From Microbulbifer variabilis (GTDB lineage: Bacteria; Pseudomonadota; Gammaproteobacteria; Pseudomonadales; Cellvibrionaceae): DNA of 64,000 nucleotides. Positions 1-9,479 of this stretch are shown here, piece by piece. Below the pieces are notes generated by a model that did no database searches, was not told where the DNA came from, and saw only the letters and a list, made by a program, of their open reading frames with translations. The translations under genes were made by a program, and so were the position numbers. Each line of letters starts with the position of its first letter. Within the stretch, counting starts at the first letter, position 1. The stretch is from NCBI RefSeq assembly GCF_020524905.1, contig NZ_JAIVKI010000010.1, forward strand, positions 95,712 through 159,711, read 5' to 3'.

Positions 1-562
1 CTACCGCCTCAGGAAGGGCAAAATGCTCGCCATAGTGATGATTAAAGCGCTGTGCAATATCGCGGGCCATCTCGATATGCTGGACCTGATCCTTACCCAC
101 CGGCACCTTGTTGGCATTGAACATGAGGATGTCGGCAGCCATCAGAATCGGGTAGCTATAAAGTCCCATGGTGACGCCGAAATCAGAATCCTCACCATCT
201 GCGCGATTGGCATCCACAGCGGCCTTGTAGGCGTGGGCACGATTCATCAAGCCCTTGCCGGTCATACAGGTAAGCAGCCAGGTCAACTCGGGGATCTCAT
301 GGATATCGGATTGGCGGTAGAACACCACATTGTCAGTGTTGAGGCCCAGGGCCAGCCAGGTTGCAGCAATCTCCAGGGTGGATTGATGAACCTGCTCCGG
401 GTCCTGGCACTTGATCAACGCGTGGTAATCCGCCAGGAAATAAAAAGACTGGTTGTTTTCATCCTGGCTTGCCGCGATAGCCGGGCGGATCGCACCAACA
501 TAGTTACCCAGGTGTGGAGTACCGGTGGTCGTGATACCGGTCAATACGCGCTGTTTGCTCAT
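1..562 (-). CDS. trpS: Tryptophanyl-tRNA synthetase, N-terminal part (runs off window)
   Basis: Charges tRNA-Trp with tryptophan in the cytoplasm. Reading from an ATG at 562, about 187 residues are visible and the frame stays open to the window edge. The start [10 protein letters not shown] and the class I HIGH-type signature HLGN at residues 17-20 identify the family. So do the downstream stretches [14 protein letters not shown] and MAADILMF, and the GKDQVQH segment of the Trp/Tyr pocket region. The KMSKS loop lies beyond position 1 and cannot be checked. The gene is divergent from nothing close by; the next gene (635-1693) is on the same strand upstream. Confidence 0.95.
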   Translation of the reverse strand, partial: MSKQRVLTGITTTGTPHLGNYVGAIRPAIAASQDENNQSFYFLADYHALIKCQDPEQVHQSTLEIAATWLALGLNTDNVVFYRQSDIHEIPELTWLLTCMTGKGLMNRAHAYKAAVDANRADGEDSDFGVTMGLYSYPILMAADILMFNANKVPVGKDQVQHIEMARDIAQRFNHHYGEHFALPEAV

Positions 563-634
563 AAATCCTTCGTTTTCCGTACTGAGTTCAGGCAATAAAG
601 GAAGAATAATAACCTGTTCGCGTCTGGGGTTGTA

Positions 635-1693
635 TCAGCCAGGGGCATCCACTTCCAGGCCTTTGCCTACCCTTCCTGCGATCCGCCTGGCTCTATTGCT
701 AACAGCAGAAGAGCCAGCTACACCAGAAAACTGCCTCCGATATTGACTGGGAGAAATCCCAAAGATTCTGCGAAAGTGGTGGCGCAGAGTAGTGCTACTT
801 TCAAAACCGGCCATTTGAGCGGCCCCGTCGACCGTTAACTCGCCAGATTCCAGTGATTTCTGTACCAGCCGCAAACGCTGCTGGATCAACCACTCCTTTG
901 GTGAAGCTCCCATTGAGTGGCGAAACTTTCGATCAAAACTGCGGCGGGAAAGGTGCGCCTGGGTGGCCCAGTCATCCACCGTAAATGAGCCCTGCAGATT
1001 GGCCAGAGCCCAATCTAGCGCACTGGCGAAATAATCCGGTCGCTTGGCAACTGGAGTCTCAATAAATTGAGACTGTCCCCCCTGCCGGTGAGGGGCCATC
1101 ACCAGCCGCCTGGCTATTGCGTTAGCCAGTTCAAACCCATAGGTGCGCCGTAGAAACTCGATACCGAGATCAATAGCCGCGGAACTGCCGGCGGCACAAG
1201 CCAATTGATCATGCCAAACGTAGAGCACATCGCCCACATACTCCACATCCGGGAAACGCTGACGAAAAGACTCCGCAAAGCGCCAGTGAGTTGTGGCCTT
1301 CCTACCCGCCAGCAGGCCGAGCTCCGCTGGAAGAAAAGCACCGGAACAAAAGGTCAGGATTTGGCGCCCAGCCGCGGCAAACTCCGTAACCGCTTGGTGA
1401 ACACGCGCCACATAGGCATCTCTCGGGAGCCGCTCTGTTGGCCAATTAGGAATCACAAGCAGATCATATCCCATCAGTCTCTCTATCTGACGACACTGCA
1501 ATGAAAGCCCCCCGCTAGCCGCAGGAACAGTCTTTGCAAAGGTAACAACCTCGCCACTATAGAGCCCTTCTGTCTCAGGACGGCTCAGACAGAACAGTTC
1601 TGTAGCACACCCCAATTCAAACAGTGCAACCTGGCTGTGCGCCAATATGGCTACACGCATAGCTTCCTGCTTTGCTGTCATATTGTTATCCAA
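635..1693 (-). CDS. GlxA-family (DJ-1/PfpI + AraC) transcriptional regulator
   Basis: A 352-residue transcription factor of the GlxA/FtrA type. Residues about 12-190 form a DJ-1/PfpI (class I glutamine amidotransferase-like) sensor domain, with a Cys at a nucleophile-elbow-like position (LTFCSGAF). Residues about 230-330 form an AraC double helix-turn-helix (FTVDDWATQAHLSRRSF and GISPSQYRR). Such proteins usually control a neighbouring catabolic gene, but no obvious target adjoins it. The closest divergent gene is the GST at 1903. An internal Met at residue 12 (MRVAILAHSQ) could be the true start. Specific target unknown. Confidence 0.85.
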   Translation of the reverse strand: MDNNMTAKQEAMRVAILAHSQVALFELGCATELFCLSRPETEGLYSGEVVTFAKTVPAASGGLSLQCRQIERLMGYDLLVIPNWPTERLPRDAYVARVHQAVTEFAAAGRQILTFCSGAFLPAELGLLAGRKATTHWRFAESFRQRFPDVEYVGDVLYVWHDQLACAAGSSAAIDLGIEFLRRTYGFELANAIARRLVMAPHRQGGQSQFIETPVAKRPDYFASALDWALANLQGSFTVDDWATQAHLSRRSFDRKFRHSMGASPKEWLIQQRLRLVQKSLESGELTVDGAAQMAGFESSTTLRHHFRRIFGISPSQYRRQFSGVAGSSAVSNRARRIAGRVGKGLEVDAPG

Positions 1694-1902
1694 TCATACC
1701 GCTATCGAGCTAACGCAAAGAATAGTGTGAATGGCGTAAAGTTAGCGCTTATTGGCTTTCAAGCCAATCGCTATTGATAACAATTGCGAGCAAACTATTC
1801 TTCAAGCAGTGAAACTGGAGGGATATTCTCAGAGAGGTATCGAATCTAAACCCGCTGATCTTTTAAGCCTTCAGCACCGGAAAATACGCATAGAGGAAGC
1901 TT

Positions 1903-2583
1903 ATGTATCAATTATTTATTGGAAATAAAAACTATTCTTCCTGGTCTCTCAGGCCCTGGTTATTGATGCACCACCTGGAAATACCATTTAATGAAAGGCT
2001 GGTTACTTTTGAGGAAGGAGGAAGCTGGGAAAAATTTCACAGCTTCTCTCCAAGCGGACAGGTACCCTGCCTGAAAACGGAAGAAACCACGATTTGGGAC
2101 TCCTTGGCGATTACCGAATATATCGCTGAAGATTTCCCGCAAGTCTGGGCTACCGACCGAATAACCCGCGCCTGGTCTCGTAGTGCATCGGCAGAGATGC
2201 ACTCTGGATTTTCCGCCCTTAGGAATATCTGCTCCATGAATTGTGGCCTAAAAGTCGAATTGAATGAAATCTCAGCTCCCCTGCAAAAAGATATTAATCG
2301 GATTGATGAGTTATGGACTGAAGGACTTCAGAAATTTGGAGGGCCTTTTCTTGCGGGGAAAGAATTCACCGCAGTCGACGCCTTTTTTGCTCCAGTTACA
2401 ATAAGGGCAGAAAACTACCACCTACCTCTCAGCAAAGGCGCAAAGCAATATATTAAATTGATACACAGCCTACCCTCAATGCAAAAATGGATGGCCGATG
2501 CCATCGAAGAACCATGGAGAGAGGCAGCTCATGAGGAGGAGGCGCGGAACTTTGGTACGATATTAACAGATTTACGCCAATAG
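1903..2583 (+). CDS. Glutathione S-transferase family protein
   Basis: A 226-residue cytosolic GST-fold protein. The N-terminal thioredoxin-like domain (residues 1-80) begins YQLFIGNKNYSSWSLRPW, with a Ser/Tyr-rich active-site start. It carries the cis-Pro segment GQVPCL and the glutathione gamma-Glu-binding SLAITEYIAE. The C-terminal helical domain covers residues 90-220. An AGAGGAAGC Shine-Dalgarno-like stretch precedes the ATG. It may conjugate or reduce small electrophiles; the substrate cannot be read from the sequence. Transcribed away from the GlxA-type regulator. Confidence 0.88.
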   Translation: MYQLFIGNKNYSSWSLRPWLLMHHLEIPFNERLVTFEEGGSWEKFHSFSPSGQVPCLKTEETTIWDSLAITEYIAEDFPQVWATDRITRAWSRSASAEMHSGFSALRNICSMNCGLKVELNEISAPLQKDINRIDELWTEGLQKFGGPFLAGKEFTAVDAFFAPVTIRAENYHLPLSKGAKQYIKLIHSLPSMQKWMADAIEEPWREAAHEEEARNFGTILTDLRQ

Positions 2584-2803
2584 TAAATTACACCCACCCA
2601 CTACACTAAAAACCTTCTGTTTTAATACAAAGTCACCAGCATTTAGCTTCTCAATTCAATCGCCGTTGAGACAACCCCGGTGCAGCAAAGTATAGCTGCA
2701 CCGGCAAATACTCTATGGCAGAATAGCTCCAGTAAAAATAGCGCTTCAAAATTTCCGCTCAAATAAACTGAGACAGCATCTACGAACACCCAAGGCAAGA
2801 AAG

Positions 2804-3523
2804 TTGCAAACCAAGCAAAAAACACCTTCAAACAATACACTTGGATTTATTACTGGCACCTTACCTATTAACGCCTTAACTTTTTCAGGTCTAATACTAG
2901 AATGCGAATTCAGCCAAGATAAATATCAAGACAGTCTGTTCACCACACTCGCTATCCATTTACCAGATGAAATTGCCAAGGCTCACAAAAAGCGTAAGGC
3001 CGAGTTTCTAGCCGGCAGATACTGTGCACAGCTAGCTCTCCAGCAATTTGGGCATATTGAGACACATGTGCCCATAGGCCCCAATCGAAGCCCTCAATGG
3101 CCAACAGATACACCAGGCTCTATTACTCACACCCATAATCTTGCTATTTGTGCACTCAATAATAAGCCCAAAGCTATTGGTATTGATTACGAGCCCATAA
3201 TATCCACAGAAACTGCGAGAGAAATAAAAGGCCTTATCATCAATCAAGCAGAGGAAACGTCTCTCATACAAACAGACTTACCATTTGAGCTATGGTTGAC
3301 TATTGCTTTCTCCATAAAAGAGAGCTTATTTAAGGCCCTCTATCCCACAGTCAAGCAGCACTTCGATTTTCTCGATGCAGAAATCCAAAACATCGACTGT
3401 AAAAATCAGATAATGACATTAACACTGAATCGTGATCTGTGCCCTGAAGCCAGGAAAGGGCAGCAGTTTTTTGGAACCTACAACTCTCACAGAGAAGGGT
3501 TCATTACACTGCTTGAATGTTAG
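2804..3523 (+). CDS. 4'-phosphopantetheinyl transferase (EntD/Sfp-like)
   Basis: Transfers the phosphopantetheine arm of CoA to carrier proteins (ACP or PCP). At 239 residues it matches EntD-type enzymes. The N-terminal conserved block RKAEFLAGRYCA is at about residues 65-76. The metal-binding motif GIDYEPI contains the key D and E. The catalytic motif FSIKESLFKAL has the essential E and K. The first codon is TTG with an AAGG-type ribosome site upstream, so the exact start is uncertain. No polyketide or NRPS cluster is in the window, so its carrier protein is elsewhere. It converges on the maoC operon with a 31 bp gap. Confidence 0.88.
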   Translation: MQTKQKTPSNNTLGFITGTLPINALTFSGLILECEFSQDKYQDSLFTTLAIHLPDEIAKAHKKRKAEFLAGRYCAQLALQQFGHIETHVPIGPNRSPQWPTDTPGSITHTHNLAICALNNKPKAIGIDYEPIISTETAREIKGLIINQAEETSLIQTDLPFELWLTIAFSIKESLFKALYPTVKQHFDFLDAEIQNIDCKNQIMTLTLNRDLCPEARKGQQFFGTYNSHREGFITLLEC

Positions 3524-3554
3524 AGGATTATGAAAATATTCCTGACTGAAAAAA

Positions 3555-4073
3555 TCAATATCCAGCTCTCTCATAAGGTCCGAGGTTTCTTCTATAGACC
3601 AATAGCTTTCTCTCAAAGGAACAGACACAAGCTCCATCTTGATTAAGAGCGTGAGAACTAATATGTAAAAGCCCCTGATCCGGGCGTGACTTGGATTTTC
3701 GCTTACCTAGAATTTCTGATTCTAAATAAAGAGTATCTCCGGCGTAAACAGTTTTAACTTTACAATCTGTCATACTCAGATTGGCAACTACTTTACCAAA
3801 GGTACGGGTTGTCAATGCCATTGCGCTCAATACAAAAGTCTCCGGCACTCTTACCCGGTCACCATAAACTCTTCGTGCATAACGCTGGTCTGAATATCCT
3901 GGGCTCAAATCGAAAGAGTGGCGCGCATAGTTTAAACAACTAGCTTCAGAAAAAGTATGGCCCGGACGGTGCTCAAATACTTGACCCACTTCAAAGTCTT
4001 CAAAATCGACACCACAGGTTTCGATATAAGTATTTGGCTCAACTTCCCTTAAGAAATGTAAGGAATCCTTCAC
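3555..4073 (-). CDS. MaoC-family (R)-specific enoyl-CoA hydratase-like protein 2
   Basis: A 172-residue single hotdog-domain protein of the MaoC/mesaconyl-CoA hydratase type. The opening block DFEDFEVGQVFEHRPG and the C-terminal blocks GDTLYLESEILG, KSKSRPDQG, LNQDG and LVYRR are characteristic of single-domain MaoC proteins that travel with CitE-like lyases. It is the last gene of the three-gene minus-strand operon (citE-like, maoC 1, maoC 2), 25 bp after maoC 1. It probably acts as a partner or homologue of its neighbour in hydrating or dehydrating a branched dicarboxylic CoA ester. Substrate inferred only. Confidence 0.85.
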   Translation of the reverse strand: MKDSLHFLREVEPNTYIETCGVDFEDFEVGQVFEHRPGHTFSEASCLNYARHSFDLSPGYSDQRYARRVYGDRVRVPETFVLSAMALTTRTFGKVVANLSMTDCKVKTVYAGDTLYLESEILGKRKSKSRPDQGLLHISSHALNQDGACVCSFERKLLVYRRNLGPYERAGY

Positions 4074-4098
4074 AGACCACTCCTTCTTGCAACAGAAG

Positions 4099-4626
4099 TT
4101 AATAGTTTTTTGCCGAAAAGGGCAGATGATCCCGCTTGTAAATCAGCATACTACATCGCATCTCACAGGTTTTTTTCTGGTTTTGATTGAAGCTGCGAAG
4201 TGAAACTTCAATCAAACCAGATTCTGAATCCTTCAGATTTGCACCAACAAACAGCACTTCAGTCTCAACATACAGGGTATCTCCGCCAAACACCGGCGCC
4301 AACATGTCTATACAGCTCCACTCCACTATACGCTTACGGCGATAATACGTTTTCCAGGTCAATCCCATTAAACGTTGAATAATCAAGGTGGTATCAACAA
4401 GAGGGCGTTTAAATTCTGTCTGCTCGGCGTAATGAGCATCAAAATGGATCATCGCCTGATTAAAGGTATTAATACACTCTTCGACATTATCCTGTTGACT
4501 AATTGTTACACCTGGTCGATGACGAAAAATCTGCCCCACCTTAAAATCCTCGAAATCCAATCCATAACGCTCCCGGTAGCGATTATTGCCAAGCTGAATG
4601 TAAGCGGGAAAACGAAACCGATCCAT
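4099..4626 (-). CDS. MaoC-family (R)-specific enoyl-CoA hydratase-like protein 1
   Basis: A 175-residue paralogue of the next gene. It shares the opening DFEDFKVGQIFRHRPG and the C-terminal LIYKRDHLP. The active-site segment NQAMIHFDAHYAEQTEFKRPLVD has the conserved H-x-D followed by the YA..T.F..PLV pattern of MaoC hydratases. The second paralogue lacks a clean version of this segment (HSFDLSPGYSDQRYA). The pair may therefore work as one catalytic and one structural subunit, or as two substrate forms. It lies 41 bp downstream of the citE-like gene. Confidence 0.85.
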   Translation of the reverse strand: MDRFRFPAYIQLGNNRYRERYGLDFEDFKVGQIFRHRPGVTISQQDNVEECINTFNQAMIHFDAHYAEQTEFKRPLVDTTLIIQRLMGLTWKTYYRRKRIVEWSCIDMLAPVFGGDTLYVETEVLFVGANLKDSESGLIEVSLRSFNQNQKKTCEMRCSMLIYKRDHLPFSAKNY

Positions 4627-4667
4627 AGAATCCTCTTGAGGTATTTATACAATCAGGCACACAAAAA

Positions 4668-5513
4668 CTACTGCCTTTCAGCCAGGGAGACTAACTTTTG
4701 GGCTCGCTCCACCACTGGCAAATCCACCATACGTCCGTCCACCACCACTACCCCACTGGGATTTTCTTTAAAGGCCTGAACTATTTTTCGAGCTCTCTGT
4801 AGGGCTTCTTCTGTAGGGGTAAATCCTCGATGAATCGGGGCAATCTGACTTGGGTGTAAAGCAATTTTCCCACTAAAACCCAAAGCGGCAACACGTTGAA
4901 CCTCATGTAATAATCCCGCAGTATCCTCTATATCCAGATGCGGACCATCAATCGCATCTATATTCGCGTTAGCCGCGGCTTGTAGAATACGACCTCTGGC
5001 ATAGAGCAAGGATTCCCAACCCATATCAGCCCCCATTTCAGCACTGAAGTCTGCGGAACCAAAAGCAACAGCCAGAACATTCTTAGAACTGGCTATTTCC
5101 ATACTATTTTGCAGACCTTTAGCCGTTTCAATTAGGGGTAATATACCAATTGACTGTTCAACTGATGCAGTCAAGTTGTTAAACCAGGCTATTTCCTCAG
5201 CAGATTCCACCTTGGGAAGCAAAACAATATCGGGCTTAGAGACCTGTTCCAGTAATAACAACATATCCCTGAGCCCCAACTCCGAGGTCAGCTGGTTAAT
5301 TCGCAATGCTCGCAACACCGAAAGAGCGCCAGAAGGTGGAAAAAAATTCACGATATTCTGTCGCGCCGTTTCTTTTAGCTCTGGTGCTACGGCATCCTCC
5401 AAATCCATACAAGCCATATCGGCGCCACTAGCAATAGCTTTTTGGAACCTATCAGGACGAGTTGCAGGCACAAATAAAATACTGCGACAAAGGAAGCTTT
5501 TCTTTAAGTGCAT
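4668..5513 (-). CDS. CoA ester lyase, HpcH/HpaI aldolase (CitE-like) family
   Basis: A beta-hydroxyacyl-CoA (malyl/citramalyl-type) lyase with a TIM barrel, about 281 residues from the ATG at 5513. Family signatures are RSILFVPATRPDRF, the first acidic patch MDLEDAVAP, the substrate Arg in LRALRINQ, the metal Glu in LLPKVESAEE and the metal Asp in FGSADFSAEMGAD. In-frame upstream starts exist (ATG 5570, TTG 5588), but the family normally begins just before RS.LFVP. None of the candidates has a strong ribosome site. It heads the operon with two maoC genes, and a CoA-transferase remnant lies just upstream on the other strand. Together this suggests a former CoA-ester degradation pathway such as citramalate/itaconate or methylmalyl type. 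Confidence 0.85.
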   Translation of the reverse strand: MHLKKSFLCRSILFVPATRPDRFQKAIASGADMACMDLEDAVAPELKETARQNIVNFFPPSGALSVLRALRINQLTSELGLRDMLLLLEQVSKPDIVLLPKVESAEEIAWFNNLTASVEQSIGILPLIETAKGLQNSMEIASSKNVLAVAFGSADFSAEMGADMGWESLLYARGRILQAAANANIDAIDGPHLDIEDTAGLLHEVQRVAALGFSGKIALHPSQIAPIHRGFTPTEEALQRARKIVQAFKENPSGVVVVDGRMVDLPVVERAQKLVSLAERQ

Positions 5514-5717
5514 GGCAGTAATTTTCACGTAACGGGACTTTTCTTCCCTACTACTCCAGTATCCATGCATAGTAGCAGCCAGATACAACTTTAAATGAAA
5601 CAGAGTGTTGGATTGGTGATGTTATTAGTGCCCCAAAGGCATTAAAAAATTTCAAAGGTTAATGTGCACTCAACTAAAGTGCACTTATTCGAATGACATT
5701 GCATTTATTCAGCTTAA

Positions 5718-6280
5718 GCTTTACCTATCACTGGTGAAAAAAATAGAAACGTCACTTTATACCGCTTAAAGAATGTAAGGGTAAATGTATGGGTAGTTAC
5801 TGTAGAACCATATCGTGCAGGCCCATCTTGCACAGTTCAACTGACCAATCCAGGTGCAGAAATTATTAAAGTGATAGATATTTCTATTGGGAGTGATGTC
5901 AACCGATGAATAAATCATAAATTTGTAGACTGCAAAGCTTGCATAAAAAACCTCGGTGCTTACCCACTCTATTGGATTAACCTCTTCAAAAATCACTAAA
6001 AATTGACTCTTGATCATTGTCGGGAGACTGCCTGCAGCGCGCTAATTTTACTGTTGAGCAAGCCTTAACCAATCCTTTTGCCACTGATACCAGGCGGATT
6101 CGCTCTATGCCCAGAGAACGCGGGCGCGGGATCAAAATCTTGGCACCGAGAATACTGCAGTGAGGAGATGGCAAAAATCAGGCGGGCCCGCTTCAGGGCG
6201 CGGACGATTAGATTACCCAGTAAGAATTGGATTACTGTGCAACGTAAATAGAACAACTAACCCAACGGGAAGTTTTCTAA
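5718..6280 (+). pseudogene. Decayed CaiB/BaiF (class III) CoA-transferase
   Basis: Two fragments of one family in order. At 5718-5909 the frame reads LKNVRVNVWVV...RAGPSCTVQL...GAEIIKV...GSDVNR, then TGA. This mirrors the family N-terminus (LxGVRVLDL, AGPxCT, LGAEVIKVE, GDDxR). At about 6014-6280, in another frame, it reads TVEQALTNPF, GIKILAPRI, DGKNQAGPL, GADD and ELDYC, interrupted by TGA, TAG and TAA. This mirrors the C-terminus (VEQAFANP, IKILASPI, LGADT, ELGY). About 270 residues of the middle are missing. There is no usable start codon. It lies next to the citE/maoC operon, where such transferases commonly belong. Confidence 0.75.
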
Positions 6281-6336
6281 GAGCAAAGGTTTCGTTATCT
6301 GCGAGATTACAGAGACCCACAGAAAAAATACGCAAA

Positions 6337-6936
6337 CTACCCTTGTAGCTCAAACCCCTCTGCCAATAGCAACTCACTTAAGGATTGCCATTGATCCTGT
6401 GGCAGAGAGATAGACATCGTGACCTTATTGGCATAATCCGCCTGCCCACAATTACCCTGGTGACGAGCCACTAAAAAGCGAAGACGCGATTCCTGAGCAA
6501 AATCACAGCGTACGGACACTTCCTGCAATGGAACAAAAGTCTCCAGGCTCACTGCCTGTAAAGCGGCACCCACGGAGCCCCGGTAAGCACGCATCAGGCC
6601 ACCGACGCCCAATTTTGTTCCTCCAAAATAGCGAGTCACTATAGCGCCTACATTACCAACCCCCTGCTTAAGGAGTAATTCCAACATCGGACGCCCAGCA
6701 CTACCTCCGGGTTCGCCATCATCATCGGCTTGCATCATATCGGGGTTGGCCGGATTGCCGATGACCAGCGCAGTGCAATAATGGCTGGCATCCGGGTATT
6801 GTTTGCGAATCTGGCCGAGCTGATGTTGAAAAGCCGCCTTATCTGTTACCGGCCCAAGCCAACAAATAAAACGGCTTTTCTTCTCTTCGGTCTCACTGAC
6901 AACGGGAGACGAGGGAATCTGATAGGTCACCGGCAA
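6337..6936 (-). CDS. yigZ: YigZ / IMPACT family protein
   Basis: A 199-residue conserved protein with an N-terminal UPF0029/IMPACT domain (about 1-125) and a C-terminal DUF1949 domain (about 140-199). Conserved blocks are EEKKSRFICWLGPV, the DDDGEPGGSAGRPML loop and TRYFGGTKLGVGGLMRAY. It starts with TTG at 6936 (GGGA ribosome site 5 nt upstream) or GTG at 6930, because no ATG occurs near the family N-terminus. It overlaps the 3' end of ccmG by 44 bp, so it is probably translated from the ccm transcript. Cellular role poorly defined. Confidence 0.9.
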   Translation of the reverse strand: MPVTYQIPSSPVVSETEEKKSRFICWLGPVTDKAAFQHQLGQIRKQYPDASHYCTALVIGNPANPDMMQADDDGEPGGSAGRPMLELLLKQGVGNVGAIVTRYFGGTKLGVGGLMRAYRGSVGAALQAVSLETFVPLQEVSVRCDFAQESRLRFLVARHQGNCGQADYANKVTMSISLPQDQWQSLSELLLAEGFELQG

Positions 6937-7477
6937 ATGCGTCCCAATGCTGGTTTTTCAATTTTTCAAACAGGGGCTGCAACTTGGTCTGCCACACTTT
7001 GTCATCCACCACACCGACATGTTTACAGCGTATGGTGCCGTCAGCATCAACCAGGAAGGTTTCCGGGGCACCAAATACACCCAAATCCAGTGCCAAGCGC
7101 CCATCCCTGTCGGCAACACTAAAGAGATAGGGGTTGTGAAATTTATCCAACCATTTTAATGCCGCCGAATCATCGTCTTTGAGATTCACGCCAACAATTG
7201 GCACGCCCTGCTCTGACAGAGCATTTAGATAGGGATGCTCAACCCGGCAGGCCACACACCATGTGGCCCAAACATTGAGTAAATAAGGTCCCTTGGGCAG
7301 GTCGCCCTTTTGTATTACCTGCTTGTTATCGGCAACCTTCTCCAGTGAGAACTCCGGCACCGGTTTATTTAGCAGGGCCGAGGGCATTTCCTGAGGATTC
7401 AGAAATAGGCCGCGCCAGAACAACAGTGCCAGGGCGACAAAAATAATCAGGGGTAAAAAGAGTTTTAATCTCGACAT
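6893..7477 (-). CDS. ccmG: Cytochrome c biogenesis thioredoxin, DsbE/CcmG
   Basis: A membrane-anchored periplasmic thioredoxin (194 residues) that reduces the haem-binding CXXCH thiols of apocytochrome c. One N-terminal transmembrane segment (residues about 5-25) is followed by a thioredoxin fold with the active site WATWCVACRVEHP and the family insert VPIVGVNLKDDD. The cis-Pro region reads GAPETFLVD. It lies 16 bp after ccmF. The usual downstream ccmH/ccmI genes are absent and yigZ follows instead. Confidence 0.95.
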   Translation of the reverse strand: MSRLKLFLPLIIFVALALLFWRGLFLNPQEMPSALLNKPVPEFSLEKVADNKQVIQKGDLPKGPYLLNVWATWCVACRVEHPYLNALSEQGVPIVGVNLKDDDSAALKWLDKFHNPYLFSVADRDGRLALDLGVFGAPETFLVDADGTIRCKHVGVVDDKVWQTKLQPLFEKLKNQHWDAFAGDLSDSLVSRCQ

Positions 7478-7493
7478 TTTTTCTTCCCGAAAT

Positions 7494-9479
7494 CTAGGCT
7501 GCAGCCAAATTGCCGCTGAGTGGCACCTGGCGCGTCGCCTTGGCTTTACGGTAACGTTTATCCGCTACGGCAATGCCACCACCAATGGCCATCAACAGGG
7601 CACCCAGCCAGATCCACACTACAAAGGCCTTGTACTGCAGGCGCACTGCCCAATCACCACTGGGATTGCTGCGGTCTAAAGGTTCACCCAGAGCCACGTA
7701 GATATCACGGAACAGGCCGGTTTCAATAGCCGCCTCGGTCATGGTATTTCCGCCAGAGAAATAGTTGCGTTTCTGCGGATGTAACTCGGCGACCGGCTCA
7801 CCATCCTTACTAACGTGCAGAATCCCCTCGAAAGCACGATAGTTCGGCCCCTGTGCCAGGCGTACCCCACCGAAGTCAAAGTCATAGCCAGCCACCTGAA
7901 CGCTATCGCCGGTGCCCATACGCAGGTCTTTTTCTACGCTATACACGGTAGTTAATACCACTCCCAACACCGTCACCGCCAAGCCTATGTGGGCGAGGTG
8001 CATACCGTAATAACTGGCACGTTGGCGTTTAAGACCGGCGAAAAAGGAATTGGCATTGCGGGTCTTTGCGGCAATATCCGCGAGACTCGCACAAAAGACC
8101 CAGGCGCCGATAAAGATACCGAGCACCGCACCCCAGTGATAGTGATCAAATGCCAGTGGCCAGACCAGTGCCACCACCAAGGCAGCCAAGAATGGCAAAC
8201 GCCAAGCCCCGAGGAGCTTGTCCCAGCGACTGTCTTTCCAATTAGCCTGCACCCCCATACCCAGTAACAGGCAAAGCAGCACCATGAATGGCACGAAAAA
8301 CAGATTAAAGAAGGGGGCGCCAACGCTGATTTTACCAAGGTGTAAGGCATCCGCTACCAGCGGGTAGAGGGTACCAGTCAACACCACCGCCATAATCAGG
8401 ATCAGCAGGATGTTGTTGCCAAGCAGGAAGGTCTCCAATGAGCGGAAAGAGAACACACTGCGGGCGCTAACCGTTGGCGCACGCAGGGCGAACAATAGTA
8501 AGGAACAACCAATTACCAATGCCAAGAATACCAAGATAAAACTGCCGCGCAGTGGGTCAGTAGCAAAGGCATGCACCGAAGTAATCACTCCAGAGCGCAC
8601 CAGGAAAGTACCCAATAGGCTCAGGCTAAAGGCGAAAATCGCCAGCAAAATAGTCCAGCTCTTAAACAAGCCGCGCTTTTCCGTAACCGCCAGTGAGTGC
8701 ATCAGCGCAGTACCCACCAGCCAGGGCATCAGCGAGGCATTTTCCACCGGGTCCCAAAACCACCAGCCGCCCCAGCCCAGCTCGTAATACGCCCACCAGC
8801 TACCCAAGGCGATACCGAGGGTGAGAAATGCCCAAGCGACGGCGGTCCAGGGTCTGGCCCAGCGCGCCCAAACTGCATCCAATTGGCCACCCAACAATGC
8901 GGCTATGGCAAAGGCAAAGGCGACAGAAAACCCCACATAACCCATATACAGCAGCGGTGGGTGAAAAATCATCCCCGGATCCTGCAGCAGCGGGTTCAGA
9001 TCAGAACCCTCCATTGGCGGGAATGGCAAAGTTCGATCGAAAGGGTTGGAAGTCAGCAAAATAAACAGAAAGAAGCCAATCAACACCATACCCAGAACGG
9101 AGAGTACTCGAGCCAACAATTCCGGGGGCAACTGGCGACCAAACAGCGCCACTGTCGCGGCCCAGCCAGCCTGAATCAGCAGCCACAATAGGATGGAACC
9201 CTCATGGCCACCCCATACCGCAGTGACTTTGTAGTAAACCGGCAGGATACTGTTGGAGTTTTGTGCAACGTAATTAACGGTGAAATCGCTCTGCACAAAA
9301 GCAATCGTCAGGCAGGCAAAGGCGATCAAAACAAAGGCAAAGATCCCCAGGGCGAGAGGCCTGGCAGCTTCCATCCATAAGGAGCGCGCACTGTAACTGC
9401 CCGCCATCGGCAATATCGAAAGCGCAAAGGACAACAGCAGGCCGACAATCAGCGCAAAATAGCCCAACTCAGGGATCAT
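7494..9479 (-). CDS. ccmF: Haem lyase CcmF
   Basis: A polytopic inner-membrane protein of 661 residues that attaches haem from holo-CcmE to apocytochrome c. The tryptophan-rich WWD haem-handling motif WGGWWFWDPVENASLMPW is near residues 235-255. The flanking conserved stretches HPPLLYMGYVGFSVAF and GTFLVRSGVITSVHAFA are intact. About 14-15 hydrophobic segments are visible, with a periplasmic domain before the last one. Its ATG overlaps the ccmE stop by 4 bp (ATGA), indicating translational coupling. Confidence 0.97.
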   Translation of the reverse strand: MIPELGYFALIVGLLLSFALSILPMAGSYSARSLWMEAARPLALGIFAFVLIAFACLTIAFVQSDFTVNYVAQNSNSILPVYYKVTAVWGGHEGSILLWLLIQAGWAATVALFGRQLPPELLARVLSVLGMVLIGFFLFILLTSNPFDRTLPFPPMEGSDLNPLLQDPGMIFHPPLLYMGYVGFSVAFAFAIAALLGGQLDAVWARWARPWTAVAWAFLTLGIALGSWWAYYELGWGGWWFWDPVENASLMPWLVGTALMHSLAVTEKRGLFKSWTILLAIFAFSLSLLGTFLVRSGVITSVHAFATDPLRGSFILVFLALVIGCSLLLFALRAPTVSARSVFSFRSLETFLLGNNILLILIMAVVLTGTLYPLVADALHLGKISVGAPFFNLFFVPFMVLLCLLLGMGVQANWKDSRWDKLLGAWRLPFLAALVVALVWPLAFDHYHWGAVLGIFIGAWVFCASLADIAAKTRNANSFFAGLKRQRASYYGMHLAHIGLAVTVLGVVLTTVYSVEKDLRMGTGDSVQVAGYDFDFGGVRLAQGPNYRAFEGILHVSKDGEPVAELHPQKRNYFSGGNTMTEAAIETGLFRDIYVALGEPLDRSNPSGDWAVRLQYKAFVVWIWLGALLMAIGGGIAVADKRYRKAKATRQVPLSGNLAAA

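Noticed and set aside
5766..6017. 83-codon minus-strand ORF
   Set aside because: Lies opposite the CoA-transferase remnant, which has real family motifs on the plus strand.
9001..9191. Overlapping ORFs antisense to ccmF
   Set aside because: Shadows of ccmF in other frames without family features.
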